Shown one piece after another: positions 44,780-56,005 of a stretch of 64,000 nucleotides of DNA. The stretch's first letter is position 1; each line of letters opens with the position of its first letter. This DNA comes from Xenorhabdus miraniensis (GTDB lineage Bacteria; Pseudomonadota; Gammaproteobacteria; Enterobacterales; Enterobacteriaceae): positions 1 to 64,000 of the forward strand of contig NZ_NITZ01000021.1 of the NCBI RefSeq assembly GCF_002632615.1. The letters run 5' to 3'. The translations under genes and the position numbers were made by a program. A model generated the notes under the pieces. That model was given only the letters and a program-made list of their open reading frames with translations. It was not told the DNA's origin and searched no databases.

Positions 44780-45421
44780 ATGGCTAACTCTCATAAAATC
44801 AGTCTATTGGCGAAAGGCATGGGTGCTACGTTATCCGGTTTATGCCGCCTTTTAACTGGTGTACAGGCTCGATGGATTGGTTGTGAGCCATCAATTGCAA
44901 GTCGTATTTATTATGCGAATCATTCCAGCCATCTTGATGGATTGGTGATTTGGTCAGGGCTTCCGCCTAAGTTGCGTCACCAGGTTCATCCTGTCGCTGC
45001 CCGCGATTATTGGGGTAAAACCAAGCTGCGTCGTTATCTCATTCATCAGGTATTTCGGGCGGTTTTAGTTGAGCGCAATGGAGAAAATAAGTCGAAAGAA
45101 AGGGTTCTTGCACCATTGGAGACGGTTCTGGCACAACAGGAATCTTTGATTATTTTTCCGGAAGGAACTCGGGGGGATGGGGAGCAAATCAATCCGTTCA
45201 AAAGTGGGTTGTATCATTTGGTGCGTAAGTACCCCGATGCTGAAATCGTGCCGGTTTATTTTGAAAATTTGAATCGTGCTTTGCCTAAAGGTAAGAAATT
45301 ACCGATACCCATTATTTGCTCCGTCACATTCGGTAAGCCGTTGGATAAATTAGGCGAGAATGAAAGCAAGGAAGAGTTTCTGCAACGTGCCCGGTTTGCA
45401 TTAGAGGAGTTAGTGCTATGA
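44780..45421 (+). CDS. 1-acyl-sn-glycerol-3-phosphate acyltransferase (PlsC-like)
   Basis: This probable lysophosphatidic acid acyltransferase is associated with the inner membrane. The catalytic HX4D motif is in YANHSSHLDGLVIW and the substrate-binding motif in IIFPEGTRGDGEQINPFKSG. ATG 44780 follows AAGGA at eight bases and gives 213 residues; a TTG 14 codons upstream is in frame. It overlaps the next gene (CdsA-like) by ATGA, so the pair would make phosphatidic acid and then CDP-diacylglycerol. The pair lies between cpxP and fieF, where E. coli has nothing, and is extra to the expected plsC and cdsA elsewhere. Confidence 0.88.
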   Translation: MANSHKISLLAKGMGATLSGLCRLLTGVQARWIGCEPSIASRIYYANHSSHLDGLVIWSGLPPKLRHQVHPVAARDYWGKTKLRRYLIHQVFRAVLVERNGENKSKERVLAPLETVLAQQESLIIFPEGTRGDGEQINPFKSGLYHLVRKYPDAEIVPVYFENLNRALPKGKKLPIPIICSVTFGKPLDKLGENESKEEFLQRARFALEELVL

Positions 45422-46362
45422 CGAATATGGATCATGACTTGATGTTGCTGCTGGGTGGGGTCTTTGGGATATTGATTATCGCCAGTGTGATTGGGGGGAT
45501 TTTAGCCCTTTGGTATTCGGGAGAAAGGCGCAGCGCCACCATCGATAACCTGAATGCCCGGATCCGTGGCTGGTGGATGATGTGTATTATCTGTGTAGTC
45601 GCTATTGTTGTTGGGCCTGTGGGATCGGTGATTTTGTTTGCGGTGATGTCATTTTTTGCCTTGCGCGAATTTATCACGCTAACGCCTACTCGTCGCAGTG
45701 ATCATGAAGCCTTGTTCTGGTGTTTCTTTGTTTTTATGCCTGTGCAGTATGCCTTGGTGGGTGTGCAATGGTATGGGTTATTCTCGGTATTTATTCCTGT
45801 GTATGTATTCTTGTTTTTACCTGCCCGTATTGCCTTGGTGGGGGATACAACGCATTTTCTGGAGAGAACTGCCAAGATCCAGTGGGGGATGTTGGTGACG
45901 GTATTTGCCATCAGCCATGCGCCCGCTTTGTTGATGTTAGATATCCCGGGATATGAAGGGCAAAATATCAAGTTATTGTTGTTCCTGATGATTGTGGTGC
46001 AAATGTCTGATGTTTTACAGTATGTATTCGGTAAATTATTTGGCAAGCGCCCGATTGTGCCAAAACTCAGCCCCAATAAAACGGTTGAGGGGTTTGTTGG
46101 TGGAATTTTAGCTTCTGTGCTGTTGGGAATGTCGTTATTTTGGGTAACGCCATTTTCTTTGTGGGAAGCGGGCTTGATGTCGTTGGCTATCACTTTGATG
46201 GGATTTATCGGCGGGTTGTGTATGTCGGCGATTAAACGAGACAGTGGGGTGAAGGATTTTGGCGGGATCATTGAAGGGCATGGTGGAATGCTGGATAGAA
46301 TTGACTCGCTTTGTTTCGCTGCTCCTATATTTTTCCACCTTACACGCTATTTTTATACCTGA
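45418..46362 (+). CDS. Phosphatidate cytidylyltransferase (CdsA/YnbB-like)
   Basis: An integral membrane enzyme with about eight hydrophobic segments that makes CDP-diacylglycerol from phosphatidate and CTP. The C-terminal CdsA signature is visible as SAIKRDSGVKDFGGIIEGHG followed by GMLDRIDS. KPxxPxLSPNKTVEGFVGG-like text (PIVPKLSPNKTVEGFVGG) precedes it. The 314 residues resemble E. coli YnbB, a CdsA paralogue. Translation is coupled to the acyltransferase by ATGA. It is likely an accessory lipid-synthesis pair; the specific lipid is unknown. Confidence 0.88.
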   Translation: MTNMDHDLMLLLGGVFGILIIASVIGGILALWYSGERRSATIDNLNARIRGWWMMCIICVVAIVVGPVGSVILFAVMSFFALREFITLTPTRRSDHEALFWCFFVFMPVQYALVGVQWYGLFSVFIPVYVFLFLPARIALVGDTTHFLERTAKIQWGMLVTVFAISHAPALLMLDIPGYEGQNIKLLLFLMIVVQMSDVLQYVFGKLFGKRPIVPKLSPNKTVEGFVGGILASVLLGMSLFWVTPFSLWEAGLMSLAITLMGFIGGLCMSAIKRDSGVKDFGGIIEGHGGMLDRIDSLCFAAPIFFHLTRYFYT

Positions 46363-46393
46363 GACTAACTCAATAACCAAAGGGTGGTAGTCA

Positions 46394-47296
46394 GTGAATA
46401 TAAATTATGGGCGATGGGTCAGTACCGCTGCGTTGGCGGCAACGGTACTGGCAAGTGTGTTGTTGATTGTGAAAATTTTTGCATGGTGGTTTACTGGCTC
46501 GGTGAGCTTATTGGCGGCGCTGGTGGATTCTCTGGTCGATTTGGCGGCCTCTTTGACCAATTTTTTTGTCGTGCGTTATTCACTTCAACCTGCTGATAAA
46601 GAACATGCGTTTGGACATGGTAAGGCCGAATCACTGGCGGCTTTGGCACAAAGTATGTTTATTTCCGGTTCAGCGATTTTTCTGTTTTTGACGGGCTTTC
46701 AGCATCTGTTTTCCCCTAAGCCTCTGGAGAACGCCGCGGTTGGTGTCTGGGTAATCATTATTGCTCTGATTTCCACGCTATGTCTGGTGACGTTTCAGGA
46801 GTGGGTGATTAATAAAACCCAAAGTCAGGCGATTCGTGCGGATATGCTGCATTATAAGTCTGATCTATTGATGAATGGCGCAATTTTGGTGGCACTGCTT
46901 TTGAGCCTGTATGGTTTTAAACGTGCAGATGCGCTATTTGCTTTGGGGATTGGAGTTTATATCCTCTATAGCGCGTTACGAATGGGGTATGATGCCGTAC
47001 AATCTTTGCTTGATCGTGCCTTACCGGATACAGAGCGGCAGGAAGTTATTGAGATTATCCAGAGTTATCCGGGGATTGCTGGTGGTCATGATCTGCGAAC
47101 CCGTCAATCAGGGCCGACGCGTTTTATCCAGTTCCATCTGGAGATAAATGAAAATCTGCCGTTGGTTCAGGCTCATGCTTTGGCCGAAGGAATTGAAAAT
47201 AAATTGCGGAGTCGATTTCCGGGTGCCGATATTATTATTCACCAAGATCCTTGCTCTGTTGTGTCCAAAGAGCACAAAAATCGTTGGGATTGGTGA
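46394..47296 (+). CDS. fieF: Cation-efflux pump FieF (ferrous iron/zinc)
   Basis: FieF (YiiP) is a cation diffusion facilitator, a Zn/Fe-proton antiporter of the inner membrane. Six membrane segments are seen, with the metal site [12 protein letters not shown] in TM2, [17 protein letters not shown] after it and [14 protein letters not shown] in TM5. The cytoplasmic C-terminal domain has [17 protein letters not shown] and IIIHQDPC. The start is a GTG at 46394, giving 300 residues, the E. coli length. It keeps its usual place between cpxP and pfkA, apart from the inserted lipid gene pair. Confidence 0.97.
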   Translation: MNINYGRWVSTAALAATVLASVLLIVKIFAWWFTGSVSLLAALVDSLVDLAASLTNFFVVRYSLQPADKEHAFGHGKAESLAALAQSMFISGSAIFLFLTGFQHLFSPKPLENAAVGVWVIIIALISTLCLVTFQEWVINKTQSQAIRADMLHYKSDLLMNGAILVALLLSLYGFKRADALFALGIGVYILYSALRMGYDAVQSLLDRALPDTERQEVIEIIQSYPGIAGGHDLRTRQSGPTRFIQFHLEINENLPLVQAHALAEGIENKLRSRFPGADIIIHQDPCSVVSKEHKNRWDW

Positions 47297-47476
47297 TGAA
47301 TTTATTCATAATCAAAAGATCGTCAAAAAATAGACATAATCTTAATGCAGGCTGAGTTTTTTTCCGTATGATAGGTTCTGTTGAATCAATTCAGCCAATG
47401 CAGTGACAATCGGGTTTCTAAAAGTTGCCATCAATTTTTCCCATTAGGAAAGCAGTCAGCAGATTGGCAAATACTT

Positions 47477-47518
47477 ATACCTACAAATAACATACCTACA
47501 AATAATATATCTACAAGT
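47477..47518. repeat. Short tandem repeat (15 bp, about 2.7 copies) before pfkA
   Basis: ATACCTACAAATAAC, ATACCTACAAATAAT and ATATCTACAAGTCAG follow one another directly upstream of the pfkA ribosome-binding site. The third copy has diverged. It probably arose by slippage; an effect on the pfkA leader is possible but unproven. Confidence 0.7.
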
Positions 47519-47529
47519 CAGAGGTCATC

Positions 47530-48507
47530 ATGATCAACAAGATTAAAAGAATCGGAGTCCTAACGAGTGGCGGTGATGCGCCTGGCATGAACGCCGCTAT
47601 TCGTGGTGTTGTTCGTGCCGCTTTAACCGAAGGGTTGGAAGTTTACGGCATTTATGATGGCTATCTGGGGTTGTATGAAAACCGCATGAAGAAGCTCGAC
47701 CGTTTTAGCGTTTCCGACATGATTAACCGCGGCGGCACGTTTTTAGGTTCAGCCCGTTTCCCTGAATTCAGGGATGATAAAGTTCGGGAAACTGCCATTG
47801 AAAATATGCGCAAAAATGAGATTGATGCGCTGGTGGTGATTGGCGGTGACGGTTCTTATTTAGGCGCGAAGAAGTTAACCGAAGCAGGTTTCCCTTGCAT
47901 TGGTCTGCCAGGAACGATTGACAATGATGTTGCAGGCACCGATTACACCATCGGTTATTTCACTGCGCTGGAAACGGTGGTAGAGGCGATTGACCGTCTG
48001 CGTGATACCTCAACTTCCCATAAGCGTATTTCCATTGTTGAAGTGATGGGACGTTATTGCGGTGACTTGACCTTATCGGCGGCAATTGCCGGTGGATGTG
48101 AGTTTATTGTTCTGCCTGAGAGTGAAACACCATTCAGTCGTGAAGAGTTGTTGTCTGAAATTCAGGCGGGTATTCAAAAAGGTAAGCGCCACGCGATTGT
48201 TGCCATCACTGAGCATGTTTGTGATGTTGATGAGTTGGCGAAATATATTGAAGCAGAAACTCGCCATGAAACCCGTGCAACGGTATTAGGCCATATTCAG
48301 CGTGGCGGTGCACCAGTGGCTTATGACCGTATCCTTGCTTCCCGCATGGGGGCTTATTCTGTCCAACTCCTGTTGGAAGGACACGGTGGTCGGTGTGTTG
48401 GTATCCAGAACGAGAAACTTGTTCATCACGATATCATTGATGCAGTACAAAATATGCAGCGTGTCTTTAAAAAAGATTGGTTGGAAACGGCGAAGAAACT
48501 CTACTAA
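47530..48507 (+). CDS. pfkA: 6-phosphofructokinase I
   Basis: PfkA phosphorylates fructose 6-phosphate to fructose 1,6-bisphosphate, the key control step of glycolysis. ATP- and substrate-binding motifs are [49 protein letters not shown] (catalytic Asp) and [13 protein letters not shown] 47530 has AGAGG five bases upstream. It has 325 residues versus 320 in E. coli; the extra ones are at the N-terminus (MINKIKR) and in [10 protein letters not shown]. It keeps the fieF-pfkA-sbp order. Confidence 0.98.
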   Translation: MINKIKRIGVLTSGGDAPGMNAAIRGVVRAALTEGLEVYGIYDGYLGLYENRMKKLDRFSVSDMINRGGTFLGSARFPEFRDDKVRETAIENMRKNEIDALVVIGGDGSYLGAKKLTEAGFPCIGLPGTIDNDVAGTDYTIGYFTALETVVEAIDRLRDTSTSHKRISIVEVMGRYCGDLTLSAAIAGGCEFIVLPESETPFSREELLSEIQAGIQKGKRHAIVAITEHVCDVDELAKYIEAETRHETRATVLGHIQRGGAPVAYDRILASRMGAYSVQLLLEGHGGRCVGIQNEKLVHHDIIDAVQNMQRVFKKDWLETAKKLY

Positions 48508-48716
48508 TCCTGCCTTCTGATCCTGTTTTTTCTGCAAAATCCTTCTTCATAGGCAGTCACTTTATGTGGCTGTCTCACTTCTCATATTCTTCTTACGCAT
48601 AAGCAGAAATTTTAAATTATTTCTGCGTCATAACGCTTTCTGTCAGTTTTTATGGTGAAACATCACCGTAGATTCTGGGAATGGTTTATGAGAATAGTTT
48701 ATGGGAGCATGGCACC

Positions 48717-49775
48717 GTGATTATGAATGCAATGATTAAAAAGACAAAAGTAGTGAAATCAGGCGCGAAATGGGCAGTGGCGAGTGTTTATGCCGTGTTA
48801 TCAGCAGTTCTGATGTTATTGCTGGCAAACAGTGCATGGGCGAAAGAGGTTCAACTCTTAAATGTATCCTATGATCCGACTCGTGAGTTATACCAACAGT
48901 ACGATAAAGCATTCAGTGAGTACTGGCATAAAAAAACGGGAGATGATGTGAAGATCCGCCAGTCACACGGTGGCTCAGGCAAGCAGGCAACTTCTGTGAT
49001 TAATGGTCTTCAGGCGGATGTCGTCACTCTGGCGCTGGCATATGATGTGGATGCAATTGCAGAGCGTGGCCGGATTGATCAGCATTGGATTAAGCGTCTG
49101 CCGGATAATTCGGCACCTTATACCTCAACGATTGTTTTTCTGGTGAGAAAAGGCAATCCCAAGCAGATAAAAGATTGGCCGGATTTAATCCGTCCCGATG
49201 TTTCTGTGGTAACACCGAATCCGAAAACTTCCGGTGGTGCACGTTGGAATTATCTGGCTGCCTGGGGATATGGACTGGCAAGTCACCATCAGGATCAGGT
49301 TAAAGCCAAAGAATTCGTGAAAGCACTTTATAAAAATGTCGAAGTACTGGATTCCGGTGCGCGAGGTGCAACCAATACCTTTGTGGAGCGCGGGATTGGT
49401 GATGTATTGATCGCATGGGAAAATGAAGCGCTGCTGGCGATTAATGCTTTGGATAAGGACAAATTTGAAATCGTCACACCGAGCATTTCTATTCTGGCAG
49501 AACCCACAGTAGCTGTCGTTGATAAGGTAGTTGATAAGCGGGGTACACGCGAACTGGCCACGGAATACCTTAAGTATCTTTATTCTCCGATAGGGCAGGA
49601 AATTGCAGCCAAAAATTATTATCGTCCGCGCGATAAGGCGATTGCAGAAAAATACCACGCTGTTTTCCCCGATCTGAAACTCTTTACGATTGATGAGATT
49701 TTTGCTGGTTGGGATAAAGCACAGAAAGAACATTTCGCCACAGGCGGGACTTTTGATGAAATTATCCGCCGTTAA
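48717..49775 (+). CDS. sbp: Sulfate-binding periplasmic protein Sbp
   Basis: Sbp delivers sulfate or thiosulfate to the CysTWA ABC transporter. A signal peptide ends at ANSAWA-KEV. The mature protein has [54 protein letters not shown] and [17 protein letters not shown], all typical of Sbp. The start is uncertain: GTG 48717 has GGGAG nine bases upstream, whereas the ATG codons at 48681, 48723 and 48732 have poor spacing. Any of these gives a long n-region before the signal core. The gene lies between pfkA and tpiA as in E. coli, without the cdh gene. Confidence 0.95.
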   Translation: MIMNAMIKKTKVVKSGAKWAVASVYAVLSAVLMLLLANSAWAKEVQLLNVSYDPTRELYQQYDKAFSEYWHKKTGDDVKIRQSHGGSGKQATSVINGLQADVVTLALAYDVDAIAERGRIDQHWIKRLPDNSAPYTSTIVFLVRKGNPKQIKDWPDLIRPDVSVVTPNPKTSGGARWNYLAAWGYGLASHHQDQVKAKEFVKALYKNVEVLDSGARGATNTFVERGIGDVLIAWENEALLAINALDKDKFEIVTPSISILAEPTVAVVDKVVDKRGTRELATEYLKYLYSPIGQEIAAKNYYRPRDKAIAEKYHAVFPDLKLFTIDEIFAGWDKAQKEHFATGGTFDEIIRR

Positions 49776-49846
49776 TCATTGAGGCGATTGGTTGGGGTAG
49801 AAGAGAATTGTGGTAGAGGAGTGATGTGGCAGAGGAAGTAAGAAAA

Positions 49847-49875
49847 AACCGCCGCGGGTATATTCCGTGGCGGTT
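49847..49875 (-). terminator. Terminator between sbp and tpiA
   Basis: AACCGCC and GGCGGTT form the base of an 11-bp imperfect stem (GCGG/CCGT at the top) with a short loop. Read leftward it is followed by a T run and lies about 45 bases after the tpiA stop. In the other direction a T-rich stretch follows slightly later, so it may serve both genes. Confidence 0.8.
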
Positions 49876-49917
49876 AAGTTATTTTTTTGCAATCAATTGG
49901 ATATAAAAGATTACAAA

Positions 49918-50685
49918 TTACGCTTTTTTCGCTTCGGCGGCGGCTTTTACAATCACAGCAAAAGCATCTGCTTTCAGTGATGCGCCACCGACCAATGCAC
50001 CGTCGATATCTGGCTGAGTAAACAATTCTGCTGCGTTGCTGGCGTTAACAGAGCCGCCGTATTGAATAATGACCTGTTCAGCGATAGCGGCATCTTGTTT
50101 CGCGATATGCTCACGGATAAATTTATGAACTGCCTGTGCTTGTGCAGGCGTTGCTGATTTACCTGTGCCGATTGCCCAAACAGGTTCGTAGGCAATCACT
50201 GCACCTTTGAACGCTTCAGCGCCCAGCGTGTTCAGGACTGCATCGATTTGTCGTGCACAAACCGCTTCGGTTTGACCCGCTTCGTTTTCCTGTTCGGTTT
50301 CACCAATACACAGAACTGGGATCAGACCTTGCTCTTTCAGGATGGCAAATTTCTTGGCAATCAATTCGTCGCTCTCTTTGTGATAAGTACGACGTTCAGA
50401 GTGGCCGATAATGATGTATTTCGCGCCGGCGTCTTTCAACATTTCTGCGGAAGTTTCGCCAGTGAATGCGCCAGAAAGGTTAACGCCAACATCTTGTGCA
50501 CCCAGCGCGATGCGGCTGCCAGCCAGTGCATTGTTTGCCAGAGAAACATAAACTGTTGGTGGTGCAATAGCGACGCCACAGCCGTCAACGTTGCTCAGTT
50601 CTTTACGCAGGCCTGTAATCAGGTCGTTAACCATGTGGGTACTGCCATTTAATTTCCAGTTACCCATAACTAATGGATGTCGCAT
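49918..50685 (-). CDS. tpiA: Triosephosphate isomerase
   Basis: TpiA interconverts dihydroxyacetone phosphate and glyceraldehyde 3-phosphate. The active-site residues are visible: Lys in NWKLNGS near the N-terminus, His in [11 protein letters not shown], and Glu in [18 protein letters not shown]; the phosphate loop is [10 protein letters not shown]. The 255 residues equal E. coli. It is a single gene, convergent with sbp, with a strong terminator between. Confidence 0.98.
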   Translation of the reverse strand: MRHPLVMGNWKLNGSTHMVNDLITGLRKELSNVDGCGVAIAPPTVYVSLANNALAGSRIALGAQDVGVNLSGAFTGETSAEMLKDAGAKYIIIGHSERRTYHKESDELIAKKFAILKEQGLIPVLCIGETEQENEAGQTEAVCARQIDAVLNTLGAEAFKGAVIAYEPVWAIGTGKSATPAQAQAVHKFIREHIAKQDAAIAEQVIIQYGGSVNASNAAELFTQPDIDGALVGGASLKADAFAVIVKAAAEAKKA

Positions 50686-50829
50686 GTTTTTCCCTCCAAC
50701 CAGAAAATAATCAAATTGCGAACTGAATGAATATTCTTTCTTTGAATGACATCAATCGGATGTCATTCCCTGTAAGCGGAATCCCGACAGTATAAAGATC
50801 ATCAGCGCGAATAGCTCTGCGCTGTGTCA

Positions 50830-51450
50830 CTAATTTTCATTTGCTGCGGCGTCAGATAGCGATAGCTTAATCGGTTCAATTGCGAAGGTCATTATATTTT
50901 CGCTGCTGTTCACGATGATATAGCGTGTTGCTCCCATTTTCTGGCTGAAAGCAGGGTGTTTTTCCGCCGCTTGTAATAGTTTTTCTAATTGGGTTTTAGC
51001 CTGATCAGGGGAAAGAGTCGGCTCGAATTGGCCGATCAGCGCGGTGATATACTGTTTTGCCAGAATGAAATTATGCTCATTTTCCGGCTCATCTTGTGAT
51101 GGTAATAGCGTAATTTGCAGGCTCTTAATCTTTTCGCTACCCCGCTCCAGCACTGCCGAAGAGTATATTTTTTCATTGATTTTACTGGCCGCGCGAATGA
51201 GAGGCAGAGAAATATCCTTGCTTGCAATGACCTTATATTCGTATAGGGGGATTTCAGGGTGTTTTTTGTTGTATTTTTCCCGGAAGATAGGGATTGTATC
51301 TTCGAAAGTCGGCGAATTTGGCAGCAGATACATCAACTGTGGGTTCACTTCTGGTGTGACAGCAGGCTCACTCGCAACGGCATATAATGGCAAACTGATG
51401 CCAAAAGCGATTAATATTGTCATCAGAAGTTTATTCATGCCTGTTTTCAT
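50830..51450 (-). CDS. yiiQ: DUF1454 family periplasmic protein YiiQ
   Basis: A probable periplasmic protein of unknown function found next to tpiA in enterics. A signal peptide (about residues 1-25, LLMTILIAFGISLPLYAVA) precedes the domain with LPNSPTFEDTIPIFREKYN, AASKINEKIYSSAVLERG and TFAIEPIKLSLSD. ATG 51450 gives 206 residues, near the E. coli length (199). The open frame extends a further 29 codons, but that would overlap the divergent yiiR start and place the signal peptide internally. Confidence 0.9.
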   Translation of the reverse strand: MKTGMNKLLMTILIAFGISLPLYAVASEPAVTPEVNPQLMYLLPNSPTFEDTIPIFREKYNKKHPEIPLYEYKVIASKDISLPLIRAASKINEKIYSSAVLERGSEKIKSLQITLLPSQDEPENEHNFILAKQYITALIGQFEPTLSPDQAKTQLEKLLQAAEKHPAFSQKMGATRYIIVNSSENIMTFAIEPIKLSLSDAAANEN

Positions 51451-51509
51451 TTTGCTACTCACTGAGTTAAATACTGAAAAAACAGCATTCACAATTTGGA
51501 AAAGAATAC

Positions 51510-51938
51510 ATGACATTACAACAATGGGGATTCTCATTCAAAGGTCGAATTGGACGTCGGGAATTCTGGATTGGCATTGGCATCTGTTTTGCCTTGATCT
51601 TTATGCTCCTGACACTGCATGGAATGAATGTCCTCCCCATAAATTATGCAGCAGTTGGTGTCGCCTTGCTATTGTATCCAACCGTTGCGATTTTTTCTAA
51701 GCGCCTGCATGACCGGAATAAACGTGGCGGCTGGGTATTATTGTTCGCATTGGCTTGGGTATTATTGTCCCTTGACTGGAGTGCAATGGCCCCAATATGG
51801 CAATGGGGTATTGGTCGTTTTGTCCCAACATTGATTTTCGTTATGGTAATGCTTGATTGTGGTGTATTCCGTGGTACGGAAGGGGCTAATCGCTTTGGGG
51901 AAACGGCAGAAATGGTTGATTACATTTCTGCCAAGTAA
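51510..51938 (+). CDS. yiiR: DUF805 family membrane protein YiiR
   Basis: A 142-residue inner-membrane protein of the DUF805 family, with unknown function. It begins with the family text GRIGRREFWIGIGICFALIF and has RLHDRNKRGGW between membrane segments; four hydrophobic segments are seen. The C-terminus DCGVFRGTEGANRFG is also conserved in the family. It is divergent from yiiQ with 59 bases between, as in E. coli. The stop codon lies at the junction of a short tandem repeat. Confidence 0.92.
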   Translation: MTLQQWGFSFKGRIGRREFWIGIGICFALIFMLLTLHGMNVLPINYAAVGVALLLYPTVAIFSKRLHDRNKRGGWVLLFALAWVLLSLDWSAMAPIWQWGIGRFVPTLIFVMVMLDCGVFRGTEGANRFGETAEMVDYISAK

Positions 51939-51965
51939 TTTCTGCCAAGTAATTTCTGTCAAATA
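51924..51965. repeat. 14-bp tandem repeat, three copies, at the yiiR stop
   Basis: ATTTCTGCCAAGTA occurs twice in perfect form (51924-51937 and 51938-51951), then once as ATTTCTGTCAAATA (51952-51965). The first copy encodes the last residues of YiiR (ISAK) and the stop spans the junction. It probably results from replication slippage. Confidence 0.85.
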
Positions 51966-52022
51966 GCCTGCTCTAAAACGTGTGTAAGTTGATGAATAAT
52001 GTTGTGAATATCAATATGTTGA

Positions 52023-52769
52023 TTACCAATATTGCTCACTGGTGATATGGCCCGGTTTACGGCGCAAGTGTTTTACCATGTTGCGCTGCTCTTTCAGCAG
52101 TTGTTGGGTATCCCTGACCATTTGGGGGTTCCCACACAACATAACATGACTGTTTTCCGCCTGTATGGGCAGACCAACAGCCGATTCCAGTTCCCCACTC
52201 TCAATTAATGCGGGAATTCTCCCCATCAGTGAGTTGGGGGATTTTTCCCGACTTACGATGGTCTGTATTCTCAGCTTGCCTTGTAGCTTCTTCTCTAATT
52301 GCTGCATCATTGGTAAATAGCTCAAATCTTGCCCCCACCTCACTGCATGAACCAGAACGATATTTTCAAATCTTTCCAGATTAACCCCTTGCTGGAGTAT
52401 GGAAAGATAAGGCCCAATGGCGGTGCCGGTTGAAAGCATCCAAAGTGTTTGGCAATCAGGGAGTTCATCAAGGACAAAAAAACCTGCCGCTTGTTCTGTA
52501 ACGAGCAGTTCATCTCCGGTTTTTAATGTTGCCAGCCGAGGGCTAAGTTTACCTCCCGGCACGGTCACTAAATAAAACTCCAGATTATTGTCATCGGGGG
52601 AGTTGACGTAAGAGTATGCGCGTTGAATGCGCTCACCTTCAATTTCCAGTGCAAGTTTTGCAAATTGCCCGGCAGTAAATTTTTCTATCGGCGCATGTAC
52701 TCTGATGCTAAAGAGTGAGCCTGTCCAATTGGTTATGTCGGTAACTTTTCCTGTAACCCAGTTTGCCAT
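52023..52769 (-). CDS. fpr: Ferredoxin/flavodoxin--NADP+ reductase
   Basis: Fpr passes electrons between NADPH and flavodoxin or ferredoxin, supporting radical-SAM enzymes and oxidative stress defence. The FAD-binding motif is RIQRAYSYVNSPDD, and the NADP-binding half has LWMLSTGTAIGPYLSIL and VMLCGNPQMVRDTQ. The C-terminal Trp (QYW) that stacks on the flavin in this subclass is present. The 248 residues match E. coli. The glpX gene, next to fpr in E. coli, is not present; emrD lies in its place on the other strand. Confidence 0.97.
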   Translation of the reverse strand: MANWVTGKVTDITNWTGSLFSIRVHAPIEKFTAGQFAKLALEIEGERIQRAYSYVNSPDDNNLEFYLVTVPGGKLSPRLATLKTGDELLVTEQAAGFFVLDELPDCQTLWMLSTGTAIGPYLSILQQGVNLERFENIVLVHAVRWGQDLSYLPMMQQLEKKLQGKLRIQTIVSREKSPNSLMGRIPALIESGELESAVGLPIQAENSHVMLCGNPQMVRDTQQLLKEQRNMVKHLRRKPGHITSEQYW

Positions 52770-53103
52770 TACGATTAACCTCTCTACACAATATGCTGCA
52801 AATTAATTTGATGTGAATAAATACTGCGTGAATTGGTGATTTTTTGTAACGATTCTACGTGATTACCTGAAATAGCATTATCGATTACGTGTTACAGTTC
52901 AATTAACTGTATTTTTGCCAATATCATGGGTTGATATGTACATTTTTATTGACATGTATGGGTAATTTAACTGTTATTTTTTATTCATACAAAATTGTAT
53001 ACTGCAATGAAAAAATATAGATTTGTCAAACAAGACACTTTCAATGAAGTCAGTATCTTATAACGAATGACTGTTTGATAACGAATAATTGTATGTAAAT
53101 GCG
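52770..53103. other. Divergent intergenic region fpr/emrD
   Basis: About 330 AT-rich bases between divergent genes. It should contain both promoters. No clear SoxS or other regulator site was identified, and no open frame is supported. Confidence 0.4.
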
Positions 53104-54291
53104 ATGAGAAAAATAGAACACTTTAATTTATTGTTGATGCTGATTGCTTTGGCTGCTGTCGGGCAAATGACACAGACAATCTATGTGCCAGTTATTGCGG
53201 ATATAGCGAGTGATTTTAGTAAACCCGCAGGTGAGGTTCAGCGGGTTATGGCAGCATATTTATTTTCTTATGGGCTTTCGCAGCTCTTTTATGGGCCGTT
53301 ATCCGATAAGGTGGGGCGTCGTCCAGTTATTTTGGCGGGAATGTCCATTTTTCTGGCGGCGACGACATGTGCACTGTTTGCCCCTAATTTACTGATACTG
53401 GTTATTGCCAGTGCGTTTCAGGGATTGGGCACGGGGGTTGCCGGCGTGATGGTGCGTACTATGCCACGGGATTTATACACGGGTACGACGCTGCGCTATG
53501 CTAATAGCTTACTGAATATGGCGGTATTGATCAGCCCCTTGGCTGCTCCCATGATTGGCGGTCTGGTGGCTCATTATTTTGGGTGGCGTGCCTGCTATTG
53601 GTTTCTATTAGCATTGGGTGCGATAGTGGCTTTTTTCCTGTTCCGGCATCTACCAGAAACTCGCCCCACGCAGACTGAGCATCGCACGATGTTGGTTGTT
53701 TTCCACCAGTTACTCTCCCATAGCTCTTTTGTGGCTTACCTGCTGATGTTGGTAGGCGGTCTGGCTGGGGTTGCTGTTTTTGAAGCGAGTAGCGGTGTGT
53801 TGATGGGCGCTGTTTTGGGGTTGGATAGCTTAACGGTCAGTATCCTGTTTATTTTGCCAATTCCTGCGGCGTTCTTTGGTGCATGGTATGCGGGACGCGA
53901 AGGTCAAACATTTTATCGGCTGATGTGGCATTCTGTGATTTGTTGCTTGTTGGCCGGAGTCTTGATGTGGCTTCCCGGCTGGTTCGGCATCATGAATATC
54001 TGGACGTTGCTGATACCTGCTGCACTCTTCTTTTTTGGTGCAGGAATGTTGTTTCCTTTGGCAACCACAGGAGCGATGGAACCTTTTCCCTATTTGGCAG
54101 GAGCGGCAGGTGCTCTGGTGGGGGGATTTCAGAACGTGGGTTCGGGGGTAGCGACATGGCTGTCGGCAATGTTACCGCAAAATAGCCAATTCAGTGTCGG
54201 TCTTTTGATGTTTTCCATGGCCCTGTTGATTCTGTTTTGCTGGTTGCCGATTTCCCAACGGATCCAACGTCAGGAGCCGACGGCCTTATAA
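53104..54291 (+). CDS. emrD: Multidrug efflux MFS transporter EmrD
   Basis: EmrD is a major-facilitator proton antiporter that exports uncouplers and amphipathic drugs. Twelve hydrophobic segments are visible. The MFS motif between TM2 and TM3 is GPLSDKVGRRPVI, and LGTGVAGVMVRTMPRDLY and LFILPIPAAFFGAWYAG match E. coli EmrD closely. ATG 53104 gives 395 residues (394 in E. coli); a TTG five codons earlier is in frame. It is convergent with glpK. In E. coli emrD is elsewhere on the chromosome, so its place next to fpr is a lineage-specific arrangement. Confidence 0.95.
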   Translation: MRKIEHFNLLLMLIALAAVGQMTQTIYVPVIADIASDFSKPAGEVQRVMAAYLFSYGLSQLFYGPLSDKVGRRPVILAGMSIFLAATTCALFAPNLLILVIASAFQGLGTGVAGVMVRTMPRDLYTGTTLRYANSLLNMAVLISPLAAPMIGGLVAHYFGWRACYWFLLALGAIVAFFLFRHLPETRPTQTEHRTMLVVFHQLLSHSSFVAYLLMLVGGLAGVAVFEASSGVLMGAVLGLDSLTVSILFILPIPAAFFGAWYAGREGQTFYRLMWHSVICCLLAGVLMWLPGWFGIMNIWTLLIPAALFFFGAGMLFPLATTGAMEPFPYLAGAAGALVGGFQNVGSGVATWLSAMLPQNSQFSVGLLMFSMALLILFCWLPISQRIQRQEPTAL

Positions 54292-54339
54292 AGTCTCGAC
54301 TTGGCAAAATCGAAGAAAACCGGAGCATCCGATAAAAAT

Positions 54340-54386
54340 GCTCTGACATTGATGCAATGTGATATTGCATTCTACGATGCCAGAGC
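54340..54386. terminator. Bidirectional terminator between emrD and glpK
   Basis: GCTCTGACAT (54340-54349) pairs with ATGCCAGAGC (54377-54386) through ten positions with one G-T pair, enclosing a second perfect 7-bp stem ATGCAAT/ATTGCAT (54353-54371). TTTTGTTTA follows rightward and a five-T run follows leftward, so it can serve both convergent genes. Confidence 0.8.
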
Positions 54387-54410
54387 TTTTGTTTATCCGG
54401 TGGTTCGCGA

Positions 54411-55949
<1,539 letters not shown>

Positions 55950-56005
55950 TCAATGACTCATTTTTTATTGTTTTATTGGATTGCCATCACTTAAGTATGG
56001 CAAGT

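Noticed and set aside
45702..46271. Long open frame antisense to the CdsA-like gene
   Set aside because: Same reason: no start signal and no recognisable domain, while the sense frame has the CdsA signature.
48603..48626. GCAGAAAT/ATTTCTGC palindrome upstream of sbp
   Set aside because: Could be a regulator site or weak terminator of pfkA, but it matches no motif I can name and has no T run.
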